A DNA stretch of 56,916 bases from Laspinema olomoucense D3b. GTDB lineage: Bacteria > Cyanobacteriota > Cyanobacteriia > Cyanobacteriales > Laspinemataceae. Positions 43,501 to 51,069 of this stretch are shown one piece after another. A program made the position numbers and the translations under genes. The stretch's first letter is position 1, and every line of letters begins with the position of its first letter. Below the pieces are notes generated by a model. That model made no database searches. It was not told where the DNA came from and saw only the letters and a program-made list of their open reading frames with translations. The stretch spans positions 1 to 56,916 of the forward strand of contig NZ_JAMXFA010000042.1 of assembly GCF_025370785.1 (NCBI RefSeq). Direction: 5' to 3'.

Positions 43501-43977
43501 TAATTTTGGATTCAAGAGGATGAGGAACAGCAGTCCTTCTATCACCATTCTCAATCCCATTGCCACTGCAAACAGGTCGATCGCCCCTGTCTTCCCCTCC
43601 TTCTGGCGATATCTACCCTCATCCTCAGAAGATAGAAACGGGGCGATCGCCAGAGCCAATCCCAATATCATCGCCCCCACCACCCCCATCAACTTGCCCT
43701 CGGAGGCATATCCGATTCCAATCTGGAACAACACCACCCCCGCCAAGAAATGAGCAGTGAGGATACTCCACCGCAGGGGTAACAGGGTCGCCACCCCAAT
43801 CAACGCAGCACCCACCATCACTTGCAACGCGCCCAACCCCGTCACATAAGGTTGAAACGGGGCAAAAATATCGGTGGCGACCTTATGTGGCAACATCAGC
43901 ATCAATGTTCCCCGGATGGCAAGATAAATGCCAATAAACCATTGAAGCGTATCAATCCGGATAGGGCGTTTCATCAA
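40591..43977 (-). CDS. Membrane hybrid histidine kinase (MASE-like, Cache, HAMP, PAS, receiver)
   Basis: A 1128-residue sensor. The first 270 residues form about seven to eight membrane helices with short loops. A further helix leads into an extracytoplasmic Cache-like domain (about 295-520; contains KAYLVDKKGRVIAHPN). Next are a membrane helix, HAMP (550-605), PAS (620-735), and a kinase core with LAVLSHELRSPLNPI (H near 763), LLSNAVKFT, KDTGKGI and GLGLGLAIV. A C-terminal receiver follows: VLLVDDEPDLRE and LLVCDIGMPDVDG with the phospho-acceptor Asp near 1050. All catalytic boxes are intact. No adjacent partner gene is present. Confidence 0.9.
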   Translation of the reverse strand: MMKRPIRIDTLQWFIGIYLAIRGTLMLMLPHKVATDIFAPFQPYVTGLGALQVMVGAALIGVATLLPLRWSILTAHFLAGVVLFQIGIGYASEGKLMGVVGAMILGLALAIAPFLSSEDEGRYRQKEGKTGAIDLFAVAMGLRMVIEGLLFLILLNPKLQESWSSVVPAYRIPYTLLYLGIGVSVVGVQFYPKVPRWLFQLVHFFAGVFLWTWILGRGFSLWNGVLSYGGLGTALAFLPWIGKRLNRLDPHSLQTRVAVASIGIVTLPLLSLTTLVSLPQEQATIERSLAVQQSLAVALSQDMATYINLHRSALIALANHPGLVEMEPEKQESLLKVFHGAYPDIMLLSTFNAKGQEIARSDNQPLGAPIGDTAPFQEVRLMDEPLLNFQMNRTMNLPVALFLVPLKNSQGEFAGVIAGSIASSRIMAQLGRMASDTNLKAYLVDKKGRVIAHPNMELVNSFADFAHVPPVAALLNSPISLGKLSYWNGSVRELVGYARVPAFGWGAIVERPAEEVLGTLNVRRERDFVVLLAVATASLAIGGFLSHRLTHPLRTLAFAAQELGQGNSQAPLPRSNITELANLSLVFGTMRDRLVRRTQERDRAEAELRQSEAKFRRLVESNIIGAIVVEIEGPVLEANDEFLQMMGYTRADLASGKIHWLEIAPPESFEGDRRLTQELQETGAFTPFEMECIRADGGRVPVLLGAARLEETADKAIAFVLDLTERKQMEREREQLLKRERAAREDAESANRIKDEFLAVLSHELRSPLNPILGWAKLLRSRTFDQKTIDKALETIERNALLQTQLIEDLLDVSRILRGKLTLNVQPVNLISAITGALETVSLAAEAKSIHLETRFDKVASPVAGDVIRLQQVFWNLLSNAVKFTPANGKIEVILGQVDSMAQIQVKDTGKGIAPQFLPYVFEYFRQEDGGTTRSFGGLGLGLAIVRYIVEQHGGSVMAESPGEGLGSSFTVHLPLMSVEANPDTGDRPPLGRMENLQGLRVLLVDDEPDLRELGAFTLEQAHAQVTSCATAAEALIALHQNLYDLLVCDIGMPDVDGYMFIRQVRSFPPELGGKIPAIALTAYASELDRQQALLAGFQLHLSKPIEPDLFIQAIAQLLQTSPGVDSK

Positions 43978-44286
43978 GTTTTCTCGTCAATGGTGAATGA
44001 TGGAAACCAGGGCATCAGGGGAATCGCCAGTTTGGGAGCAGGTCAATCGAATACGGCCAAATTTTTCTGGGGTGTGGACTTATGATTTTAGCATGGACAG
44101 CAGAGGCTAGACTTGGCACTCGACCCTCCTAGGACCCCGTTAGGGATTTAGATCCCAAGGGGAAGAAAGCGGGTTTCTGACCCGAGAAAAACTTACTCAT
44201 GAGCATAAATTTTGTCAATAACCCCGGTTTCCAATTCAGTCTAAACGGACTCGACTCATGAGGTACTCATCGAGATCAAGACAGGA
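43978..44286. other. Divergent intergenic region
   Basis: 309 bases between the minus-strand hybrid kinase and the gene at 44287, which must hold both promoters. It has half-arms of the palindromic family (GCGGGTTTCT near 44169, CCCCGGTTTCC near 44224). No gene is seen. Confidence 0.5.
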
Positions 44287-45597
44287 GTGATCGTGCAAAC
44301 TTATTTAATTTACCCTCAACTATTTCTATTTGCTTATGACCGACAGGTTCCCGGTTCTGAAGGGGGAAATGGAAAGGACTGGGATGCTTTGCGCGATCGC
44401 CTGCAAATTCATCCCGAGGCCAATCAACCCGGCGATCGCGATTATCTGTTTCGCAACCCGGACGGACAAGGGTTTTACCTGCGCTATGGCGTGGGTGATA
44501 CCCAGAGTCTGATGGTTGCATTGATGCCTCATTCTGACGAAACCTGCGATATCACCCTCTTATCTGGCTTTCGTCATACCCTGGATGTTTCTGCCAATTT
44601 GGGCAAAACTTGGCTAATTTTAGGCTATGTCAACAGTCGCTCCGATGCCGTTCATTTTCAAGCTGCTCACGCCGCCTATCAAGGGTTTTATCCATCAAAA
44701 TCCGTTCCCGCTTTTCATCCCAGTAAATTACTGAATTGTTCCTTGTTTGAGGTCCGGGAATCTCCTCAAGATTGGCAGAATTCTGACCAAGAACTAGAAG
44801 TGATCATCATTTGTATTTGTCCCTCGAAATCCGCTTTAAAACGAGTGGCCGACTTATATTTTGAGTGGCTGTGGTTATTTCTGGATCGCCATCAAATTTG
44901 GTCAGCTTATCGCACCAGCCAACTCATCCAAAAGGCGTTAGAAGAACAAGGAATTTTCAGAAGTTGCTCAATTTTACCGGAACTCCCCGAACTGATGCGA
45001 TCGTCTCCGGCGATTTCCCTTCAAAATTTATCCAATCTCCAATCCCAATTGGCTCAAAATCTGGGAACTTTAGCGCAACATCGCGCAGGATTGGAAGCCT
45101 TAGAAACCCAACGCCATACTTTAAGTAGCCATTTAAGAGATTATGAGAAACGATTGCAGCGGATTCAAGAGCAACTCCAGGAAGAAATGGCCACCAGTGA
45201 CTTAAAAGTTTGGGTTGAATTTAGAGATTATATCGCCCCTCAATATCAAGGGGAACTCGAACAACAATGGCGGGGATTTAAGATGGGATTGCTCAGGCGA
45301 GAACAATCCTTACAAGAAATAGCAGCAGTGCTAAAGCGCGCTGAAATCAAAGAACGCGATCGCCGTTTGGAAAATGCGATCGCCGCTGCTGCAATGGGAG
45401 TCGGGACAACCACTGCATCGGCCATTTCTCTGACTCAGGCGCTCTCCAAACTATCGCCACCGGCATCCCGAGATGAATTCACCCCAACTCAGCTTGGATT
45501 AAATTATGGGTTAGTATTGTTGGTGAGTATTTTCCTGGGAATTCTGTGCGCCGGAGTGAGTTGGAGGGGATTAAATCGCTGGCGATCGCCCCAGTGA
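44287..45597 (+). CDS. Coiled-coil protein with C-terminal membrane helices, unknown
   Basis: A 436-residue protein with a GTG start after ACAGGA. The first 230 residues form a mixed alpha/beta domain (YLIYPQLFLFAYD, LSGFRHTLDVSANLGKTWLILGYVN) without a motif I know. About 245-350 is coiled coil (LQSQLAQNLGTLAQHRAGLEALETQ and further). It ends with two hydrophobic stretches, the last being LVLLVSIFLGILCAGVSW at about 410-427, so it is likely anchored to the membrane with most of the chain in the cytosol. No relation to the flanking genes is evident. Confidence 0.65.
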   Translation: MIVQTYLIYPQLFLFAYDRQVPGSEGGNGKDWDALRDRLQIHPEANQPGDRDYLFRNPDGQGFYLRYGVGDTQSLMVALMPHSDETCDITLLSGFRHTLDVSANLGKTWLILGYVNSRSDAVHFQAAHAAYQGFYPSKSVPAFHPSKLLNCSLFEVRESPQDWQNSDQELEVIIICICPSKSALKRVADLYFEWLWLFLDRHQIWSAYRTSQLIQKALEEQGIFRSCSILPELPELMRSSPAISLQNLSNLQSQLAQNLGTLAQHRAGLEALETQRHTLSSHLRDYEKRLQRIQEQLQEEMATSDLKVWVEFRDYIAPQYQGELEQQWRGFKMGLLRREQSLQEIAAVLKRAEIKERDRRLENAIAAAAMGVGTTTASAISLTQALSKLSPPASRDEFTPTQLGLNYGLVLLVSIFLGILCAGVSWRGLNRWRSPQ

Positions 45598-46001
45598 AAT
45601 TCCCCCCACTGCACTTATCATCCCCAAGATTCAAGCTAAATCTATCTCCAGGAGGATGTCAACGGTCCCCCTTACCCAATTAGCCCAAACTGACTTGAAA
45701 GCTGAGGCGATCGCGGCAATCCTAGCACCTGAATTCTGGGGGGGATTCCTCAAACAAAACCGGGTGACTCTTCTGATTCCTCCACCCCCGAGTCTCCCCT
45801 GGAGCAAACTATGCCTACAGAGGATTGGCAACCCCTCATTTCATCTCTTACTCTAAAACAAGACAAACCCAGTTTTCATCCCTTAGATTCCCGAGTCTCT
45901 AACTTTTGTTTTCAGTGGTGCATCCCCCTGAATGAGAACGGGTTCTCAGTCCAATTAACAAGCAACCCTAAGTTATCAGTCAATCTCAACAAAACATAAT
46001 C
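45598..46001. other. Intergenic region with a possible broken small gene
   Basis: Two short frames overlap in different phases: 45656-45856 (AGGAGG directly abuts its ATG) and 45811-45999 (MPTEDWQPLISSLT..., GGAG seven bases upstream). Read together, with a shift near 45810, they would give one protein of about 110 residues, so a frameshifted gene is possible. Neither frame has a recognised motif. The first might also be a chance frame. Confidence 0.3.
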
Positions 46002-46967
46002 ATGCAACCTGTTAATCTCTCTAAAATAGTTTTGGCAAGTGCCTGTACCTTAAGTGTACTCACTGTGCCTTTATTCAATCTCCCCGGTTTTGCTCAAACC
46101 TCACCCGATGGCATGGGGACAACTTCCCCCACTGCACCGGCTGGGACTGATGATCCCGAGGGAACCACCGATTTGGAGAACACCGACCCTTCTTATACCG
46201 ACCCTAGTTATACCACGGACCCGGAAGGAATCACCCCCCCCGGAACCACGGACCCAGAAGGAGCAACGGATTTTGATACGAACTCCCCAGATTCCACCAC
46301 CCCAGATTCCACCGCCCCTTATACCACGGACCCGAATCTGACCGCCCCGGCTCCCACCACCCCGGATGCGACTGCCCCTGATGCCACAGACCCTTATACT
46401 AGCGAACCGGAGAGCACGCCAACTCCCGGAACTTTCGACTCGGCTCCGATTCAACCCGATAGCACTCTAACCCCAGGTACAACTCCTGAGACAACAACTC
46501 CGGGTACGACTCCGGGTATGTCTCCGAGTATGACAACCCCGGGTACGACTCCAGGTACAACAACTCCGGGTACTACCAGTCCAGGGATGATGTCTCCGGG
46601 TACAACTCCGGATACTACCAGTCCCAGCACCACTCCAGGTACTACCACCAGTCCAAATATGACCGCTCCGAGTACAACAACTCCTGGCACAACTCCCGGA
46701 GGTACGATGGTTGTACCGAATACAACGACGACACCACGTACTACCACCCCGAATACAACGACGACACCCGGTAGTACCACCATTATCGAGCGTACCGATA
46801 CAGAAACAACGACGACTCCAGCGACAACTCGTTCGGCGACTCAAACGGTCGAAACCCGCGAGCGCGATACGAATTGGGGACTTTTCGGGTTACCTGGACT
46901 CATCGGTTTAGCGGGTCTAGCAAATGCGTGGCGTCGTAATCGCCGACCCGCTGTTCACACTCGTTAA
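46002..46967 (+). CDS. Secreted Pro/Thr-rich low-complexity protein with WGxxGL anchor
   Basis: A 321-residue protein. It has a signal peptide ending in GFAQ (about residue 33), then a 220-residue region built from Thr-Pro-Gly-Thr and Asp-Pro repeats, such as TTPGTTPG and TDPEGTTD. The C-terminal end WGLFGLPGLIGLAGLANAWRRNRR is a short hydrophobic segment with glycine spacing followed by arginines, as in the WGxxGxxG sorting-type tails of cyanobacterial surface proteins. The mature protein is therefore thought to be displayed or anchored at the cell envelope, probably an extended, possibly glycosylated, stalk. The repeat region varies in length easily by slippage. Confidence 0.8.
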   Translation: MQPVNLSKIVLASACTLSVLTVPLFNLPGFAQTSPDGMGTTSPTAPAGTDDPEGTTDLENTDPSYTDPSYTTDPEGITPPGTTDPEGATDFDTNSPDSTTPDSTAPYTTDPNLTAPAPTTPDATAPDATDPYTSEPESTPTPGTFDSAPIQPDSTLTPGTTPETTTPGTTPGMSPSMTTPGTTPGTTTPGTTSPGMMSPGTTPDTTSPSTTPGTTTSPNMTAPSTTTPGTTPGGTMVVPNTTTTPRTTTPNTTTTPGSTTIIERTDTETTTTPATTRSATQTVETRERDTNWGLFGLPGLIGLAGLANAWRRNRRPAVHTR

Positions 46968-46990
46968 ACTGCACTGCCAATTCGGTATAA

Positions 46991-47142
46991 GCAACACCCG
47001 GGGGGATCAATCCCCCGCCCGGTGTTGCCACAGGTGCAAGAGTTTCGATTAACTGAACTTGATATAACCGCTTTATCCTGGGAAGAGAACAGACAACTGA
47101 AGTCGTCACTCCGAACATCGGGAAACGACTTCAGTCGTTAAT
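46991..47142. repeat. Hairpin and ACTTCAGT palindrome, second copy
   Basis: A stem GCAACACC...GGTGTTGC enclosing GGGGGAT/ATCCCCC (46991-47028), then ACTGAAGTCGT near 47097 and ACGACTTCAGTCGT near 47125. The same two-part composition occurs at 21612-21690. It lies between convergent genes, so it may also end transcription. Confidence 0.7.
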
Positions 47143-49717
47143 TCAAATTCAAGGGATCCACATCGATCGCCAAACTAATGTCTCGGGGACAGCGCGATCG
47201 CAACTCCTCCAACATCGGCAACTCCACCCGTATATTAGGCAGAAATTTAAGTAAAATTTGCCAACGATAGCGATCGGCAACCCGTAAAATCGGTGCCGGT
47301 GCCGGTCCTAACAACTCATATCCTCGGGTAAGATAGGCATCCGGTCCTCCCAGTACCTGCCCTAACTCCACTGCCGTATCCTCCACCGTCCAATCATCCC
47401 TCCCGGAAATTCTTAACAAAATCAACCGTCCATAAGGGGGATAACTCAACGCCTCTCGGTGTTCCAACTCTTGTTGGATAAAACTGTTATATTCCTGATT
47501 CCGCACCGCCTGTATCACCGGATGTTCTGGGGAATAGGTTTGTAAAATTGCCCGTCCCGGTTCATCCCCTCGACCCGCCCGACCCGCCACTTGGGTTAAC
47601 ATTTGAAATGCGCGTTCCGATGCTCTAAAATCCGCTAAATTTAATAACCCATCCGCTGCCACCACCCCGACTAAAGTCACTTGCGGTAAATCCAACCCTT
47701 TCGTCAGCATTTGAGTTCCCAGCAAAATATCTGCTTCCCCCGAGGCAAACTGCGACAATAATATCCGATGTGCGTCTTTCGTGCGAGTCGTATCACTATC
47801 AAAGCGAATCACACGCAACTGAGGAAACTCCCTCGCCAATTCCTGCATCACCCGCTGAGTGCCACTGCCGAAGCGCCGAAAATAGGGAGAATCACAGTCA
47901 GGACAGCGTTCCGGGGGACGACTGGTATAACTGCAATAATGACAGCGCAGAAATTCGGTCCCGCCTTCTTGAAATTGATGATAAGACAAAGAAACATCGC
48001 AATGGGGACATTCCATCACATACCCGCAACTGCGACAAGAAACAAAGGTACTATGTCCCCGGCGATGGATGAATAATATCCCTTGTCGTCCGGTTTCTCG
48101 GAGGGTACTTAACTCTTGTTGCAGGGATTCGCTAAACAGGGAACGGTTTCCTTTGCGTAATTCCTGGCGCATATCCACCACTTCCACCGGCGGCATGGGT
48201 CGAGATTCGATGCGTTCGGGTAAGCGTAGATAATGGGTGCGATCGCCCTCGGTGGGATTAAGCGCAATCTCTACCCAAGTTTCCAAAGAAGGGGTGGCAG
48301 AACCGAGAATTAGGGGACAATTGGATAATTCCGCCCGCCATTGGGCGACAGTCCGGGCGTGATAGGTGGGTGCAGGTTGGTCTTGTTTGTAACTGTCGTC
48401 GTATTCTTCATCGAGGATAATGAGGCCGAGATTGGGTAACGGGGCGAAAATGGCCGATCGCGTTCCGATCGCAATTTGCGGGGTGTCTGTGAGCATTTGT
48501 CGCCAAGTGTCGTACCGTTCACCCTGGGATAGCGCACTGTGATAAACCACCACTTTATCCCCAAATCTTGCTTGGAAGCGATCGCACAGTTGCGGCGTCA
48601 GTCCAATTTCCGGGACCAGCACAATCGCCGATTTCCCTTGTGCTAATATCGGGGCGATCGCCTGTAAATAAACCTCAGTTTTTCCCGAACCTGTCACCCC
48701 ATGCAGCAACACTCGGGCATATCCGTCGATCTGATTAATCGCATCTAATGCCTGTTGCTGATACGAATTCAAAACTTTAGGTGAGTCAGGAGTTTGGGTA
48801 GGTTGCCCTGGCGATCGCAATGCTTCGCGATCGTAGATTTCCACGCACCCTTTTTCCGCCAACTTTTTCACCACTCCCGAACTCGTCTGACAGATTTTCA
48901 GCAACTCCGCCATCCACAGTTCCCCACCCCGTCGCCTTAGCACTTGTAGCACTTCTCGCTGACGCTTACTCAAATCTGGGGGAAAAGAACTGGTAATCAG
49001 AGTAACCGCCTGTTGCAGTTTCGGCGCAGGGCGACTGCCTGCCTCATAGTAACTTTCCACCCACCCCCGTTTTTTTAACTCCCTTAATCCCGAATTTGCT
49101 CCCGGTTTAACTTTACTGCGAATATATTGCAAAGTATAATCTCCAGTTCCCGAAGATTGCAACAGTTCCAGGATTTTTTGGGCAGAAATGGTTTTTAGAA
49201 ACTCTTTTCCCCCTGCTGGAACTTGCTCACTCAGGCGGATTCGGTGTTGCGATCGCGCAAATAATCCCGGAGGCATTGCGGCCCGAATTACTCGCACTAA
49301 GGGAGTATAATAGTAATCTGCCACCCGTTCCAGCAGTTGCCAATAGTTGCGGGCAAAAAACCCAGAAACCACCACATCTTCAATATCTTTAATCTGATCC
49401 AGGGATAAATGTGCTGCTAATTGATCCGTAAACCGGATGGCGATCGCCCCTAACTGTTGCGATCCAAAGGGCACACTGAGAATATCCCCCGGTTGTACCG
49501 TTAACTCCGGAGGGACTCGATAAGTAAATAATTTCAGGGGTTCTTCATCCAGAGGCGTCTCTGAAGCGGGAGAGTCTACCAACACCTCGATCCAAGGCCC
49601 TTGCAGTTCCGGGTTTGTCCCTGGTGTCTCCCCGATCGCATCATAACCGCCCCCGGGTTCGGCAACCAGGCGGGCGATCGGCGATAAATCTTCCCAGGGG
49701 ATATCGTATTGCATCAT
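47138..49717 (-). CDS. priA: Primosomal protein N' (replication restart helicase PriA)
   Basis: An 859-residue 3'-5' DNA helicase that reloads the replisome at stalled forks. The N-terminal DNA-binding part (about 30-130) has FTYRVPPELTVQPGDILSVPFG. The helicase has Walker A GVTGSGKTEVYL (about 342), GTRSAIFAPLPNL, GSATPSLE and QVAGRAGRGDEPG. Eight cysteines between the helicase lobes (CRSCG, CPHCD, CHYC, CPDCD) bind two zinc ions. The Walker B box reads DEEYDDSYKQ; in E. coli the fourth position is histidine (DEEH). The gene starts ATGATGCAA and lies divergent from the GUN4 gene across 228 bp. Confidence 0.95.
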   Translation of the reverse strand: MMQYDIPWEDLSPIARLVAEPGGGYDAIGETPGTNPELQGPWIEVLVDSPASETPLDEEPLKLFTYRVPPELTVQPGDILSVPFGSQQLGAIAIRFTDQLAAHLSLDQIKDIEDVVVSGFFARNYWQLLERVADYYYTPLVRVIRAAMPPGLFARSQHRIRLSEQVPAGGKEFLKTISAQKILELLQSSGTGDYTLQYIRSKVKPGANSGLRELKKRGWVESYYEAGSRPAPKLQQAVTLITSSFPPDLSKRQREVLQVLRRRGGELWMAELLKICQTSSGVVKKLAEKGCVEIYDREALRSPGQPTQTPDSPKVLNSYQQQALDAINQIDGYARVLLHGVTGSGKTEVYLQAIAPILAQGKSAIVLVPEIGLTPQLCDRFQARFGDKVVVYHSALSQGERYDTWRQMLTDTPQIAIGTRSAIFAPLPNLGLIILDEEYDDSYKQDQPAPTYHARTVAQWRAELSNCPLILGSATPSLETWVEIALNPTEGDRTHYLRLPERIESRPMPPVEVVDMRQELRKGNRSLFSESLQQELSTLRETGRQGILFIHRRGHSTFVSCRSCGYVMECPHCDVSLSYHQFQEGGTEFLRCHYCSYTSRPPERCPDCDSPYFRRFGSGTQRVMQELAREFPQLRVIRFDSDTTRTKDAHRILLSQFASGEADILLGTQMLTKGLDLPQVTLVGVVAADGLLNLADFRASERAFQMLTQVAGRAGRGDEPGRAILQTYSPEHPVIQAVRNQEYNSFIQQELEHREALSYPPYGRLILLRISGRDDWTVEDTAVELGQVLGGPDAYLTRGYELLGPAPAPILRVADRYRWQILLKFLPNIRVELPMLEELRSRCPRDISLAIDVDPLNLN

Positions 49718-49945
49718 TGACTCACACCAGTTAGGCTACCCAATTGTAGCGGGTCTTGATCCAGAAACCCAGCCGTTTCGTTTCATTGTAGGATAATAAA
49801 CACCCCGAGGTTTATTGCCAAATCCCATTCCTTCCCCCGCTGAACTGTGCTTTGTTGTATTTTAAATCATGAATGAACCCATCCTTGTAACCTGCGATCG
49901 CCTGATGCTTTGGTATCAGTTTCATCTCCCGGTTGCCGAATAACA

Positions 49946-50458
49946 ATGCCAGATTCTCTGATTATTGGGACTGTCAATTATACGCAACTGCGGGAATTTT
50001 TAAACGCGGGGGAATGGCAACGTGGCGATCGCGAAACCGGACGCATTCTGTTAGAAATTGCCCAAACCTCCCGAGTTGTAGCGGGACTCTCCAAAGCAGA
50101 TACTCAATGGCTAACCCGTTTGGATTATCTCACAGAAGACGATAGTTTGAGCATTCCCTGTGCCGACCTTTGCCTAATCGATCGCCTCTGGATGGACTCT
50201 AGCGAGGGTCACTTTGGATTCACCATTCAGTCCCAGATTTGGCAGCAACAGCAGGATTATGCGCACTTTGCCCAAACTGTGGGATGGGCAGTCTCAGGGG
50301 GGATAGAATGGCGCAGTTATGGTGAACTCATCTTTGATTTAAGCGCACCTACGGGACATTTACCAGCCAAACCATTTTACACCGGGGAGGGCTTAGGAGT
50401 GGGATGGGCGGCAAATTTGGCATCTCGCTTGGATGACTGTCAAGGGTTGGATTTTTGA
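49946..50458 (+). CDS. GUN4-domain protein
   Basis: A 170-residue protein with a GUN4-like domain: LTEDDSLSIPCADLCLIDRLWMDSSEGHFGFTIQSQIW followed by an aromatic GW and LIFDLSAPTGHLPAKPF. In true GUN4 this domain binds porphyrins and stimulates magnesium chelatase in chlorophyll synthesis; single-domain variants of unknown role are common in cyanobacteria. The domain is almost the whole protein. The frame is open to a TTG at 49910, but the ATG at 49946 gives the more likely start. It is followed by the GNAT gene, 49 bp away, same strand. Confidence 0.8.
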   Translation: MPDSLIIGTVNYTQLREFLNAGEWQRGDRETGRILLEIAQTSRVVAGLSKADTQWLTRLDYLTEDDSLSIPCADLCLIDRLWMDSSEGHFGFTIQSQIWQQQQDYAHFAQTVGWAVSGGIEWRSYGELIFDLSAPTGHLPAKPFYTGEGLGVGWAANLASRLDDCQGLDF

Positions 50459-50507
50459 GTCCGTTTCCCTGGGGGATATAATAATCCCACAATACTCTCC
50501 CGGGATT

Positions 50508-50996
50508 ATGTCCGAAAACTGTTCTGAAATCCGAATTCGTTCTGCCACTGTGGATGATGTGGCGGTACTCTTTGAGTTAATTTGCGCCCTCGCTGCTTAT
50601 GAGAAGCTATCCGATGCCGTCACCGGCAGTCCCCAAGCACTTCAGGACCATTTATTTGGCGATCGCCCCTACGCTGAAGCATTGATTGCAGAATATTCTG
50701 GGACAGTTGTTGGATTTGCCCTCTTTTTCTATAATTATTCTACATTTCTAACCAAGCCCGGGCTATATTTAGAAGATCTGTTTGTATTACCCGACTATCG
50801 CGGCAGAGGGATTGGCAAATCCCTAATTGAGGAACTAGCAAAATTTGCCGTTGATCGGGGTTGTGGACGGATGGAATGGTCAGTATTGGATTGGAATGAA
50901 CCAGCGATCGCCTTCTATCGTCGCCTAGGGGCCGAAATTCTCCCCGACTGGCGCATCTGTCGTCTGAGTGGAGAGGCCCTGGTCAACAGAGGGTGA
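50508..50996 (+). CDS. GNAT-family N-acetyltransferase
   Basis: A 162-residue acetyltransferase using acetyl-CoA. It begins EIRIRSATVDDVAVLFELICALAAYEKL. The CoA-binding motif A is YLEDLFVLPDYRGRGIGKSLIEELAKFA (about 83-110), and motif B is WSVLDWNEPAIAFYRRLGAE. This layout, in particular LYLEDLFVLP and NEPAIAFYRRLGA, is closest to the spermidine/spermine acetyltransferase type, so an amine or small-molecule substrate is likely. The start at the ATG 50508 is preferred over an upstream in-frame GTG (50433) that overlaps the GUN4 gene. Confidence 0.88.
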   Translation: MSENCSEIRIRSATVDDVAVLFELICALAAYEKLSDAVTGSPQALQDHLFGDRPYAEALIAEYSGTVVGFALFFYNYSTFLTKPGLYLEDLFVLPDYRGRGIGKSLIEELAKFAVDRGCGRMEWSVLDWNEPAIAFYRRLGAEILPDWRICRLSGEALVNRG

Positions 50997-51069
50997 GGCC
51001 CCTGATAGGTTCCACCCCCTAGGGGGGAATACTCCCTATAATGGAAAATCAATTAAGGGGAGGGTTGGG

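Noticed and set aside
46101-46844. Long open frames on the minus strand opposite the Pro/Thr-rich gene
   Set aside because: They consist of low-complexity Val/Gly/Arg/Ser runs that mirror the ACN/CCN codon repeats of the real gene, with no motif or ribosome site.
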